A stretch of 64,000 nt of DNA from Parvularcula sp039818345 (GTDB lineage Bacteria > Pseudomonadota > Alphaproteobacteria > Caulobacterales > Parvularculaceae), in assembly GCA_039818345.1 (NCBI GenBank), contig JBCBUC010000002.1:62001-126000 (forward strand), given 5' to 3'. Both the position numbers and the translations under genes were made by a program. The notes under the pieces were generated by a model. The model searched no databases. It was not told the origin of the DNA and saw only the letters and a list, made by a program, of their open reading frames with translations. Each line of letters begins with the position of its first letter. The stretch's first letter is position 1. Positions 1 through 7,599 of this stretch are shown here, piece after piece.

Positions 1-1079
1 CAATTGGTTTGAAACCGGAACCTGATCTGGTTGATCGATCGCCCGATGATCCGCGAGCCGGGCGCCACCACCGACTCCACCATGGTCAGCTCACCCGATG
101 CTCCATCAAGGGTTTCCACCTCGCTCATAAAGCTATCGAGGATCTCAGGTCGTTTGCGCAAAAGGTTGGTCAGCGCATCACGAGTCGCAGCGACGATCAG
201 CTTGTCGTGAAGGCGCAATTTGACATCGTCGAAGGGCGGAAGGACGACCTCATCCCGCCGTTGGATCATTCGCACGGTGATGTCAGGCAGATCTTTAAAG
301 AGCCCCGCCGTTGCCCCTTGGCCGATCAGCGGGTTGCCGCGGTCAATGCCGATTTGGGCCACGAATTGGCGCCCATCCTTTTCTGCGAGGTCCTCGGGCC
401 CCGAACGGTTTTTCGGCAAAATATAGCGGACGGCGGCCACCATATAGACGCTGCCCACGGCCAGAAGCACGAGACCCATCGGCATCAAGGCAAAGAAATC
501 GAGCCGCACGCCGCCAGCATTTTCGAACGCTTCCACCGCCAAGAGGTTCGTCGATGAGCCGATGGTTGTGCACATGCCGCCCAAAATCGACAGGAAGCTG
601 AGCGGCATCATCAACCGAGAGGTCGACATGCCGCCTTGGCTCGCGATCGCGGCGATAATCGGCACAAACATGACCACCACGGGCGTGTTGTTGAGGAACG
701 CGCTCACCACCATGATGAAGACAAAAATCCCCGCCACGGCGAAGGCCTTGAACTTATCGTAAGCGCGCACGAGGACACGGGTCGGATATTCAAGCGCACC
801 GGACTGATACATGCCCTGGCCAACGATCAGGAGCCCCAAAATCGCAAACAAGGCCGGGTTCGCAAAACCCGTCAGCAGGATCTCTGCGTTGAGAAGGGTC
901 TCACCGGTCTCCGCGTCGACGTAGGGGATCAGCGAAAAGGGCACCAAGATAGCGGACAGCGTCGCGCCCGAGACGAGCTCAAGGGTGAAGCGATCACTCG
1001 CATAGGCGATGATCGCGCTCGTGATCACCAAAAGGGTGTACCACATCGCCCATTGGTCGAGGATCGTGTCTAAATTCAT
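1..1079 (-). CDS. SLC13/DASS-type permease with RCK_C (TrkA-C) domains, partial
   Basis: Reading leftwards from an ATG at 1079, the frame stays open to the window edge, giving 359 codons of a longer protein. The N-terminal part is a polytopic membrane transporter. Two family landmarks are visible: FLNNTPVV near residues 129-135 and GSSTNLLA near 174-181, resembling the paired helix-break/substrate motifs of SLC13/DASS permeases. After a hydrophobic segment near 200-220 comes a soluble part: a first RCK_C-like unit at about 235-310, then the start of a second at about 330. Such permease-RCK_C proteins are annotated as sodium-coupled carboxylate or sulfate transporters in the inner membrane; the substrate cannot be told here. 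The gene diverges from the flavin reductase at 1187. Its 3' end is missing only because the window starts there. Confidence 0.85.
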   Translation of the reverse strand, partial: MNLDTILDQWAMWYTLLVITSAIIAYASDRFTLELVSGATLSAILVPFSLIPYVDAETGETLLNAEILLTGFANPALFAILGLLIVGQGMYQSGALEYPTRVLVRAYDKFKAFAVAGIFVFIMVVSAFLNNTPVVVMFVPIIAAIASQGGMSTSRLMMPLSFLSILGGMCTTIGSSTNLLAVEAFENAGGVRLDFFALMPMGLVLLAVGSVYMVAAVRYILPKNRSGPEDLAEKDGRQFVAQIGIDRGNPLIGQGATAGLFKDLPDITVRMIQRRDEVVLPPFDDVKLRLHDKLIVAATRDALTNLLRKRPEILDSFMSEVETLDGASGELTMVESVVAPGSRIIGRSINQIRFRFQTN

Positions 1080-1186
1080 GGGATTGGGTTTTGAGGTCCT
1101 GGTCTATCGATGCCGATCAACCGACGGGCGAGCACGAAGATCCCTGTGTGACGCTTCGATCATAGACGCGCAAGCTTGCATTGCTT

Positions 1187-1696
1187 ATGCGCAGCCTGGT
1201 GAATGATCCATATCGCCCGCTAAAAAACGCTTTTGCCCGCTTTTCCACCGGGGTGACGGTGGTGTCTTGCCAGCCCAAAACGGGTCCTGCGCAAGGGATC
1301 ACGGTGAACAGTTTCTCCTCCGTTTCGCTCGAACCCGCCCTGGTGTCATGGTGCTTGGCGGATGAGACGAGCATCGCTGAATCCTTTCTGTCCGTCGATC
1401 ATTACGCCGTGAGTATCCTTGCGCACGATCAACAAGCGCTCTCCGATCGTTTTGCCACGCCCGGGCAGCATACGTTTAAGGTGGATGACGGTGAGAGTTT
1501 CAGGACCGGCGCGCCGCTGTTGCATGGCCGGTTGGCTGGCTTTGATTGCCGCGTGGCGGAACGCTTCAAGGTTGGGGACCACACGATCTTGATTGGTGAA
1601 ATCGTCCATTTTGATAGCCGCGCCGGTGCGCCGCTGATCTATGCTGGACGACAATATGTCACCGGGCCGGCGATCGACGACGCTGCTGCCCCTTGA
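1187..1696 (+). CDS. Flavin reductase domain protein (FMN-binding)
   Basis: A 169-residue protein of the flavin reductase-like FMN-binding family, which reduces free FMN or FAD with NAD(P)H and often feeds a two-component monooxygenase. The typical opening is present (FARFSTGVTVV at about 16-26), followed by the family signature NSFSSVSLEPALV at about 41-53 that contacts the flavin. Length is normal. I chose the ATG at 1187; a TTG two codons upstream is also possible, and neither has a strong ribosome-binding site. No partner oxygenase gene is near, so its physiological acceptor is unknown. It diverges from the permease with about 107 bases between the two starts. Confidence 0.85.
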   Translation: MRSLVNDPYRPLKNAFARFSTGVTVVSCQPKTGPAQGITVNSFSSVSLEPALVSWCLADETSIAESFLSVDHYAVSILAHDQQALSDRFATPGQHTFKVDDGESFRTGAPLLHGRLAGFDCRVAERFKVGDHTILIGEIVHFDSRAGAPLIYAGRQYVTGPAIDDAAAP

Positions 1697-1767
1697 TCGC
1701 AATTGACAGCCCACCTTCGGCGCCATTTAACTTCTAAGATTGGATAGCTCTTGGGGGGCTAGAAGGC

Positions 1768-3081
1768 ATGCGTCGCTATCGACAGAAAAATGAACTGCGC
1801 AAGCTCATGCCGATCAGCTCGGCCTCTGCAGCGTCTGCACAAGTTGAGCCTCGTTTCAAGGCGCCCGCAGAACCGCGCGGCCAGCTTCTTGAGCGTGAAG
1901 CGCCATCGGTCGAAGCCACGATGGAGGCGTCGTCCGATCGCCTGGACGGCCGGATCAGGCGCTACGCGCTGGGTCTTGTCATGGTTCTCGTCGCTGCTTG
2001 CAGCGCGACTTATTTGGGGCTTCAGAGCGAGCTCAAACGAACAGCCACGGAAGTTTCCCAAAGCGCTGTGAACGATGAGTTTGATCGCCGCGGCAATCAG
2101 ATCTTGGGTTTTTTCGCGATCCAACAGAACCTGCTTCGCCTAGAGCGCGATTTCGATAATCAGCTTCGCGGCTATGAGCTTTTCGAAGGTGGCGACAAAA
2201 GTGAAGAAGAACGGCGCGCCTTCCAGATTTTGTTGATCGATCAGACGACAGAAGAGTTGTCTGCATTCCTTTTTGACCTTTCAGGCGATGGTAATGACTC
2301 GTTCGAGAGTCTTCCTGGCTATACTATGTCGTCAGGCGACAGAACGTTTATGGAGGCAGAGGTCGCTGATGCGCTGGCCATGGTGTCTGGCGGCGCAAGG
2401 AGCGTGTCCCACTATCAGCCCATTATCGATCTTTATATGTCCGGTCCGTCTGTTGGTCGTCAGTCAGACAGTTTTCTTGTCGATTTTACCTATGCCTCCG
2501 GCCTCGTTCTACTGAGCGAGCCCTTTTTGCAACGCGAGATTGCTGAGGGTTATGAGCGCGCTGATCTTTATAAGGAGAGCCGTGCTGCACGCCGTCTTCT
2601 CGCGGGCTGGCCCGAATTCACTTACCTCTATGAGCTGCTCCTTGAGGCCCAGCTGGGCACATCAGTGGAGGGGTTGACCGCTATTGCCGCTCCGATGGGC
2701 CGCTTAAACCGGACCGATATGGACAGCATGATCCGAACGATCGCTGAGATCGGATATGATAGCTCGGTTGATAGCACCTATAGCCTGGCCGGTGAACGAA
2801 CTGTCTCTACAATTTCGAGTGGCTGTAGTTTGCCCGAGCCTTTTATTCCGCGGTCTGTCTGTAACCAGATCGCGGCATCGGGTGCCCTTGAGTATTTTCA
2901 AAGCCGCGATGCAGAGGGCGGCGGTTTCCGCAGCGTGTCCTTAGGCCGAACACTTGATGTCAGTGGCTTTCCCGCGCAGGACGACGATGCGGACGGCCAC
3001 CATGGCCGGGTTCAACATCTGCCTGCGGATAAACGCACGATGAACAAAGATGCCTATTTGAACGGTGCGCCGCGGCGCTAA
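1768..3081 (+). CDS. Unknown single-pass membrane protein with large periplasmic domain
   Basis: I do not recognise this 437-residue protein. Residues 1-62 are a polar cytoplasmic tail; one membrane helix spans about 66-86 (ALGLVMVLVAACSATYLGL); the rest looks periplasmic and mostly helical, with two cysteines about 35 residues apart (near 354 and 366-390) that could pair. The topology matches the input half of a sensor kinase or chemoreceptor, but there is no second helix, HAMP or output domain. The last 35 residues are rich in Asp, His, Arg and Gly and look like out-of-frame sequence, so an ancestral C-terminus may have been lost. Two 60-base stretches I counted (2461-2520, 2701-2760) are 50% G+C, below the surrounding genes. 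Its stop overlaps the convergent hemB stop by a few bases. Confidence 0.7.
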   Translation: MRRYRQKNELRKLMPISSASAASAQVEPRFKAPAEPRGQLLEREAPSVEATMEASSDRLDGRIRRYALGLVMVLVAACSATYLGLQSELKRTATEVSQSAVNDEFDRRGNQILGFFAIQQNLLRLERDFDNQLRGYELFEGGDKSEEERRAFQILLIDQTTEELSAFLFDLSGDGNDSFESLPGYTMSSGDRTFMEAEVADALAMVSGGARSVSHYQPIIDLYMSGPSVGRQSDSFLVDFTYASGLVLLSEPFLQREIAEGYERADLYKESRAARRLLAGWPEFTYLYELLLEAQLGTSVEGLTAIAAPMGRLNRTDMDSMIRTIAEIGYDSSVDSTYSLAGERTVSTISSGCSLPEPFIPRSVCNQIAASGALEYFQSRDAEGGGFRSVSLGRTLDVSGFPAQDDDADGHHGRVQHLPADKRTMNKDAYLNGAPRR

Positions 3082-4076
3082 CCGTTAAGCAGTGTTGCTG
3101 CTTTCTCGGCGGCATAGGTGATCACGGCATCAGCGCCAGCGCGACGGAAGCACATCAGGCTTTCCATCAGGGCACGGTCAAAATCAATGGCGCCTGCATC
3201 CGCGGCGCTCCTGATCATCGCGTACTCGCCGGACACTTGGAAGGCCACGGTGGGAAGACCGAACGCTTCTTTCACCCGTGTCACCATGTCGAGATAGGGA
3301 AGCCCTGGCTTCACCATCAGCATGTCCGCGCCTTCGTCGACATCAAGCGCTGCCTCACGAAGGCCTTCGCGAGCATTGGCCGTGTCCATCTGATAGGTGG
3401 CCTTGTCACCCTGAAGGACGCCGCTGGAGCCCACCGCGTTGCGGTAAGGACCGTAAAAGGCCGAGGCGTATTTCACCGCATAGGATAGGATTGCAGTCTC
3501 GGTGCAACCTTGTGCATCCAGCGATTGCCGAATTTTTCCGATACGCCCGTCCATCATGTCCGATGGCGCCACCACATCAAATCCGTTCTGCGCCAAGACG
3601 AGCGCTTGCTCTTCCAGCTTTGCCACGGTCTCGTCGTTGAGGATCGTGCCCGTATCATCCATCAGGCCATCATGGCCATGGTCAGTATAGGGATCGAGCG
3701 CCACGTCACCGATCAGTAAGCTGTCTGGCACCGCTTGTTTGATCGCCCGAGCGGCGCGGCACATCAGATTGTCGGGATCAAACGCTGCGCTCCCTGCGCT
3801 GTTACGATCCGAAGGTTTTGTGTAAGGAAATAAGGCTAAACCACCAAGAAAAAGGGATTTAGCGCGAATTGCCAGTTCACAAGCCTCGTCAATTGTGTGA
3901 CGCTGAACACCCGACATTCCTTCAATCGACGCTGGGTCGTCGTTTTCTCTCAAGATGGTGGCTTGAATGAAGAACCCCGGATGGAGCTCTGTTTCGCGGT
4001 TGAGGTTTCTCAATGCTGCGGTGCGCCGAAGTCGTCGAAGGCGCGTTGTAGGAAAAGTTCCGAAGTGATTAAGCAT
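3078..4076 (-). CDS. hemB: Delta-aminolevulinic acid dehydratase (porphobilinogen synthase)
   Basis: HemB condenses two 5-aminolevulinate molecules into porphobilinogen, the second step of haem synthesis, in the cytoplasm. The 332-residue length is normal. The two Schiff-base lysines are visible: K202 in SYAVKYASAF and K256 in MLMVKPGLPY. At the metal site the sequence reads DVALDPYTDHGHDG (about 124-137), without the three cysteines of zinc enzymes, so it belongs to the metal-site type that uses magnesium and/or potassium; that is usual in alphaproteobacteria. It lies back to back with ldtR, with hemA just beyond, so two early haem genes flank one regulator. The N-terminal stretch before FPTTRLRR is short, supporting the ATG at 4076. 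Confidence 0.95.
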   Translation of the reverse strand: MLNHFGTFPTTRLRRLRRTAALRNLNRETELHPGFFIQATILRENDDPASIEGMSGVQRHTIDEACELAIRAKSLFLGGLALFPYTKPSDRNSAGSAAFDPDNLMCRAARAIKQAVPDSLLIGDVALDPYTDHGHDGLMDDTGTILNDETVAKLEEQALVLAQNGFDVVAPSDMMDGRIGKIRQSLDAQGCTETAILSYAVKYASAFYGPYRNAVGSSGVLQGDKATYQMDTANAREGLREAALDVDEGADMLMVKPGLPYLDMVTRVKEAFGLPTVAFQVSGEYAMIRSAADAGAIDFDRALMESLMCFRRAGADAVITYAAEKAATLLNG

Positions 4077-4162
4077 CAGGGTACACTTTTAGAGACTAAA
4101 CACCTAAGCGGTAGAAACTTAAGTCGATCGCTGTTGGGAATTTTTTCACGGTGATTCGTCTA

Positions 4163-4173
4163 TTGTGTGACAA
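4163..4173. promoter_or_regulatory. Small inverted repeat in the hemB-ldtR divergent promoter region
   Basis: TTGT-GTG-ACAA is a perfect 4+4 inverted repeat 37 bases before the ldtR start. Divergent MarR-family genes often carry an operator in this place, so it may be an autoregulatory site for LdtR acting on hemB as well. The repeat is short and could be chance; the actual LdtR operator in this organism is not known to me. Confidence 0.25.
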
Positions 4174-4209
4174 CAACAGTCTCATGCACAAGACGGGCAG
4201 ACGGAAGAC

Positions 4210-4719
4210 ATGCAGAATCAAGCGACAGCGCATCCATTGGATGGCGTGACAGAAGACACCGAACTCCAGCCTGTCTATCACCGGCTGCTCACCCTGATTG
4301 AACGTCTGCACCGCCAGTTGCTCGACGTGATCAAGGACGAGCTGGAACGCGTGGACCAGACGGACATCAACGCGGTGCAAGCGCTTCTCCTCTACAATAT
4401 CGGTGACAGCGAGCTGACAGCGGGTGAGCTTCGTAGCCGCGGTCACTACCTTGGCTCGAACGTCTCCTACAACCTCAAAAAGTTGGTGGAGGCTGGATAC
4501 ATCGCCCATGCTCGTTCTGACCGGGACCGGCGCTCGGTTCGTGTGTCTCTGACGCCGTCGGGTTTCGACGTGCGCGACAAGATCGACGCCCTTTTCTCGC
4601 GTCATCTGTCGTCGCTGGAGAAAGTCGGCGATGTTTCGACGGACATGATGAACGGCACCAATTTGACCCTCGATCGTCTTGAGCGTTTTTGGGCCGACCA
4701 GATCCGCTATCAACTCTAA
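4210..4719 (+). CDS. ldtR: LdtR-like MarR-family winged-helix regulator
   Basis: A 169-residue DNA-binding protein closely resembling LdtR of rhizobia and Liberibacter, which controls L,D-transpeptidase genes and osmotic or wall stress. The helix ERLHRQLLDVIKDELER at about 34-50 is followed by the LdtR-type core VQALLLYNIGDSELTAGELR (about 60-79) and YLGSNVSYNLKKLVEAGYI (about 84-102), the recognition-helix region, then the wing RSDRDRRSVRVSLT. The ATG at 4210 follows a hydrophilic leader with no strong Shine-Dalgarno. It sits between divergent hemB and co-directional hemA, an arrangement that suggests it might regulate haem genes too, though that is inference. What small molecule it senses cannot be read from sequence. 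Confidence 0.85.
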   Translation: MQNQATAHPLDGVTEDTELQPVYHRLLTLIERLHRQLLDVIKDELERVDQTDINAVQALLLYNIGDSELTAGELRSRGHYLGSNVSYNLKKLVEAGYIAHARSDRDRRSVRVSLTPSGFDVRDKIDALFSRHLSSLEKVGDVSTDMMNGTNLTLDRLERFWADQIRYQL

Positions 4720-4744
4720 CCCAACGTAGCGACGCCATGTCACC

Positions 4745-4796
4745 GCGACCTCATCGAAGGGGTCGCTAGGTCTCAGCGATATTACCTATGTCGCTG
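4745..4796. promoter_or_regulatory. Two inverted repeats in the ldtR-hemA gap
   Basis: The 106-base gap before hemA holds two hairpin-capable repeats: GCGACC (4745-4750) with GGTCGC (4761-4766), and CAGCGA (4774-4779) with TCGCTG (4791-4796). Neither is followed by a T run, so they are not classical terminators. They could act as operators or as leader structures of hemA. No FNR-type TTGAT-N4-ATCAA box is visible here. Confidence 0.3.
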
Positions 4797-4825
4797 ATAG
4801 GCGGCGTTGTGTTAACTGGAATCCC

Positions 4826-6073
4826 ATGGCGTTTGATTACCAATCCGCGTTCCAAAGCTCGCTCGATGCTGTGCACGAGGAAGGGCGTTACCGAGTGTTC
4901 GCGGATTTGGAGCGGAAACGGGGCCAGTTTCCGCAGGCAATGATCCATAAAATCGACGGAAGCACCGAAGAAATCACCGTTTGGTGTTCCAACGACTATC
5001 TTGGCATGGGCCAGCACGAAGACGTTCTCGCCGCGATGAAAAAGGCGGTCGATCATGTTGGCGCGGGTGCAGGCGGGACACGCAACATCGCTGGAACAAC
5101 CCATTATCACGTGATGCTTGAAGAGGAGCTGGCCGACCTTCACGGCAAGGACGCGGCGCTTCTTTTCACTTCAGGCTATATTTCGAACGAGGCGACGCTC
5201 TCGACCTTAGCGAAATTGTTGCCTGGCGCGGTGATCCTCTCCGATGAGTTGAACCATGCCTCGATGATCGCCGGCATTCGCGGCGGCCGAGGACGCAAGC
5301 TCATTTGGCGCCACAATGATGTTGAGCATCTTGAAGAGTTGCTCGCGAGCCTGCCGGAGGATCAACCGAAGATCGTTGCCTTTGAGAGCGTTTATTCGAT
5401 GGACGGCGATATCGCGCCCATCGGCCAGATTGCTGCTGTGGCGAAGAAATACGGCGCGTTCACCTATCTTGATGAGGTCCACGGTGTTGGCCTTTACGGC
5501 AAACGCGGCGGCGGCGTGGCTGAACGCGACGGCGTGATGGACCAGATCGACTGTATCGAGGGAACGCTTGGTAAAGCGGTCGGGGTGATGGGCGGCTATA
5601 TTGCTGGATCCGCGGCATTGGTTGATGCGGTGCGGTCTTATGCATCGAGTTTCATTTTCACCACGGCCCTGTCGCCTGTGTTGGTCGCTGGCGCGTTAGA
5701 ATCTGTCCGCATTCTGAAAAAATCGCAAGATCTTCGCGAAACACATCAAGCGCGCGCGGCGCATCTTAAAATGGCTTTGGAGGAACTGGGACTGCCGGTG
5801 ATGCCAAGCCCAAGCCATATCGTGCCCTTGTTCGTTGGTGATCCAGTCCATTGTAAGAGTGTGTCAGACCGTCTGCTGAACGACTTTGGCGTTTATGTGC
5901 AGCCGATCAATTATCCCACCGTGCCAAAGGGGACGGAGCGCCTGCGCTTCTCTCCGACGCCGCTGCACACGGAAGAGCATGTCGAGCATCTCGTTGGTGC
6001 CCTTGATGCACTTTGGAATGAATGTCGGCTTGCCCGCGGTGAGCATGCAATCGACCGGATTGCGGCTGAGTAA
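4826..6073 (+). CDS. hemA: 5-aminolevulinate synthase
   Basis: A PLP-dependent alpha-oxoamine synthase that condenses glycine with succinyl-CoA to make 5-aminolevulinate (the Shemin route of alphaproteobacteria). At 415 residues it has the usual bacterial length. The internal aldimine lysine is K250 in GTLGKAVGVMGGY; other landmarks are SNDYLGMG at 55-62, GAGAGGTRNIAGT at 79-91, the DELNHASMI segment at about 140-148 and YLDEVHGVG at 214-222. The related biotin and threonine enzymes (BioF, Kbl) are the only serious alternatives, but the N-terminal YRVFADLERKRGQFP and the TRNIAGT pattern are ALAS-like, and hemB lies close by. It is the committed step of haem synthesis, and its gap carries the inverted repeats listed above. 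Confidence 0.95.
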   Translation: MAFDYQSAFQSSLDAVHEEGRYRVFADLERKRGQFPQAMIHKIDGSTEEITVWCSNDYLGMGQHEDVLAAMKKAVDHVGAGAGGTRNIAGTTHYHVMLEEELADLHGKDAALLFTSGYISNEATLSTLAKLLPGAVILSDELNHASMIAGIRGGRGRKLIWRHNDVEHLEELLASLPEDQPKIVAFESVYSMDGDIAPIGQIAAVAKKYGAFTYLDEVHGVGLYGKRGGGVAERDGVMDQIDCIEGTLGKAVGVMGGYIAGSAALVDAVRSYASSFIFTTALSPVLVAGALESVRILKKSQDLRETHQARAAHLKMALEELGLPVMPSPSHIVPLFVGDPVHCKSVSDRLLNDFGVYVQPINYPTVPKGTERLRFSPTPLHTEEHVEHLVGALDALWNECRLARGEHAIDRIAAE

Positions 6074-6079
6074 GCTCTC

Positions 6080-6805
6080 CTACACCCCATCGGGGCGTGG
6101 ATAGACAACAATTTCCGCTGTTTTATCTGTTGCCGGATCAAGAAGATTCGCGACCCATTCTGCGATCTTCGCTGGCGCGGTGATCGTTGAGGGGTCTTCG
6201 CCAGGCATCGCATTGGCGCGCATATCCGTTGCGGTGGGGCCTGGATCGAGGAGGTTCGCCCGGACGTTTGTTTCTGCGTGTTCGGAGGCATAGGTGCGGA
6301 CCAGAACGTCAAATGCTGCCTTGCTTGCTGCATAAGCGCCCCAATAGGGCTTATGCGTCCGCGCGGCGCGCGAGGTGATGCCAACCACCCGTCCGGCATC
6401 GGAATTTAAAAGGAGGGGATCAAGCAGTTTGAGGAGTGCTAAATTCGCATGCAGATTAACAGTTAAAGTCTCATGCCACTCGCGCCCCGATAGGTCAGCC
6501 ACTGGGGTAAGGGGACCCAGTAACCCCGCATTCAGCACCATACCGTCCAGGCGTCCAAACCGCTCTTCCAATGCACCAGGCAGCCGGGCGAGCGAGTCCT
6601 CATGGCTGAGATCGGCTGGGATTAGCACTGCTTTCCCGCCCGCCGATGTGATCTCATCGTCGAGTTCTTCGAGGCCGCCTACCGTGCGCGCAAGGGCGAT
6701 GACGCACGCGCCCCGCCGTGCTGCCTCAACCGCGACAGCGCGGCCAATTCCCCGGCTCGCGCCCGTCACCAGGACATAGCGGTCGGTGAGCGGATTAGAG
6801 GGCAT
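6080..6805 (-). CDS. Short-chain dehydrogenase/reductase
   Basis: A classical SDR of 241 residues. The Rossmann glycine motif TGASRGIG is at about 14-21, the NAG motif at about 92-94, and the catalytic set is present: S145, Y158 and K162 (GAYAASK). The family oxidises or reduces alcohols, ketones and sugars with NAD(P); the sequence resembles YciK-like reductases but the substrate is unknown. It is the last gene of a minus-strand run, and its start overlaps the HIT gene's end by about 11 bases, which suggests coupled translation. It converges on hemA with only six bases between the stops. Confidence 0.85.
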   Translation of the reverse strand: MPSNPLTDRYVLVTGASRGIGRAVAVEAARRGACVIALARTVGGLEELDDEITSAGGKAVLIPADLSHEDSLARLPGALEERFGRLDGMVLNAGLLGPLTPVADLSGREWHETLTVNLHANLALLKLLDPLLLNSDAGRVVGITSRAARTHKPYWGAYAASKAAFDVLVRTYASEHAETNVRANLLDPGPTATDMRANAMPGEDPSTITAPAKIAEWVANLLDPATDKTAEIVVYPRPDGV

Positions 6806-7229
6806 GGCGGATCTTTAAAGCTGTGGCTTCGAGTTCGTCGACGGGCGCCATACCTTCCGCATGCCGACCTAAGGCGCGGTCGGACCACATGGGGATGATG
6901 TGCATATGGGTGTGATAGACGGTCTGGCCGGCGGCCTCGCCATTGAACTGGACGATGCGAAAACCGTCCGGAGACAGGGCTTTGACCACAGCATGGGCCA
7001 CTTTTTGCGTGGTGGCGATCACCTTTGCCAGCGCATCGGGCGGCAGATCCAGGAGATTGATTGCCGCAGCGCTCTTGTGGATCACCAGGGTATGGCCCTC
7101 CGACTGCGGAAAGACATCCATAAAGGCCAGGGTGTCCTCATCCTCATAGACAGGAACCTTTGGCATTTCCCCGCGCACGATCTTGGCGAAAATATTGTTC
7201 GGGTCGTAGGTCTGATCAAGACTCATCAT
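6795..7229 (-). CDS. HIT-family nucleotide-binding protein
   Basis: A histidine-triad protein of about 144 residues. The triad HTHMHIIP (H106, H108, H110) is intact, preceded by NIFAKIVRGEMPKVPVYED at the N-terminus, typical of the Hint branch. These proteins hydrolyse phosphoramidates or AMP-lysine and other nucleotide conjugates in the cytoplasm. I chose the ATG at 7229 because an AAGGA ribosome-binding site lies about 8 bases upstream; it sits inside the 3' end of the DUF2007 gene by 14 bases. A longer reading to 7289 would add 20 unlike residues. Its end overlaps the SDR start. Confidence 0.9.
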   Translation of the reverse strand: MMSLDQTYDPNNIFAKIVRGEMPKVPVYEDEDTLAFMDVFPQSEGHTLVIHKSAAAINLLDLPPDALAKVIATTQKVAHAVVKALSPDGFRIVQFNGEAAGQTVYHTHMHIIPMWSDRALGRHAEGMAPVDELEATALKIRHAL

Positions 7230-7599
7230 CCGTGTCCTTCCATGTGTGAGCGCAACGCCCGCATCGTATATGGCCCGGTGCAGGAACATAACCGAGTAGC
7301 CGAGCCACGGGCTCCCAGAGTGACAAAGGGAACTGCCAATCAGGCGCTAAGATCTTTCTGCCACTTCCGCAACGGGGACAATGACCATCGGATGGTTCGC
7401 GCCGTTGGGTGGCGAGCGTTTCTTTGGCGAGCCATGCCTCCTCATCACTTGCCATCAACCGAAAGGCCAAGTCTCCATTAGGTAGACCGGCATGCTTTTG
7501 ATGATGATTGGCAATAGAGACGTCAAAACCGCGCGACGTGAGAAAACTCAAGGCGACCTCAGCCTCAACGCCGTCGTAGAACGTGGCAATCTCTTTCAC
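7216..7599 (-). CDS. DUF2007 domain protein with C-terminal zinc-ribbon-like cysteines
   Basis: A 127-residue protein. The first 65 residues (ATFYDGVEAEVALSFLTSRG and what follows) match DUF2007, a small fold sometimes called putative signal-transducing protein and related to PII-like folds. The C-terminal half has two CxxC pairs, CPRCGS at about 75 and CGRCAHTW at about 114, probably one zinc ribbon, with a hydrophobic stretch between (PLSLWEPVARLLGYVP). Its function is not known. The start overlaps the DUF482 stop by four bases (ATGA) and its end overlaps the HIT start, so these three genes are one translationally coupled unit. Confidence 0.75.
   Translation of the reverse strand: MKEIATFYDGVEAEVALSFLTSRGFDVSIANHHQKHAGLPNGDLAFRLMASDEEAWLAKETLATQRREPSDGHCPRCGSGRKILAPDWQFPLSLWEPVARLLGYVPAPGHIRCGRCAHTWKDTDDES

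Noticed and set aside
636..1073. 145-residue plus-strand open frame over the permease gene
   Set aside because: It is antisense to the SLC13-type coding sequence, is low in hydrophobic structure, and has no family motif. The reverse reading gives a clear transporter.
1170..1179. Palindrome GCAAGCTTGC before the flavin reductase
   Set aside because: A single short palindrome without a linked regulator or repeat; likely chance.
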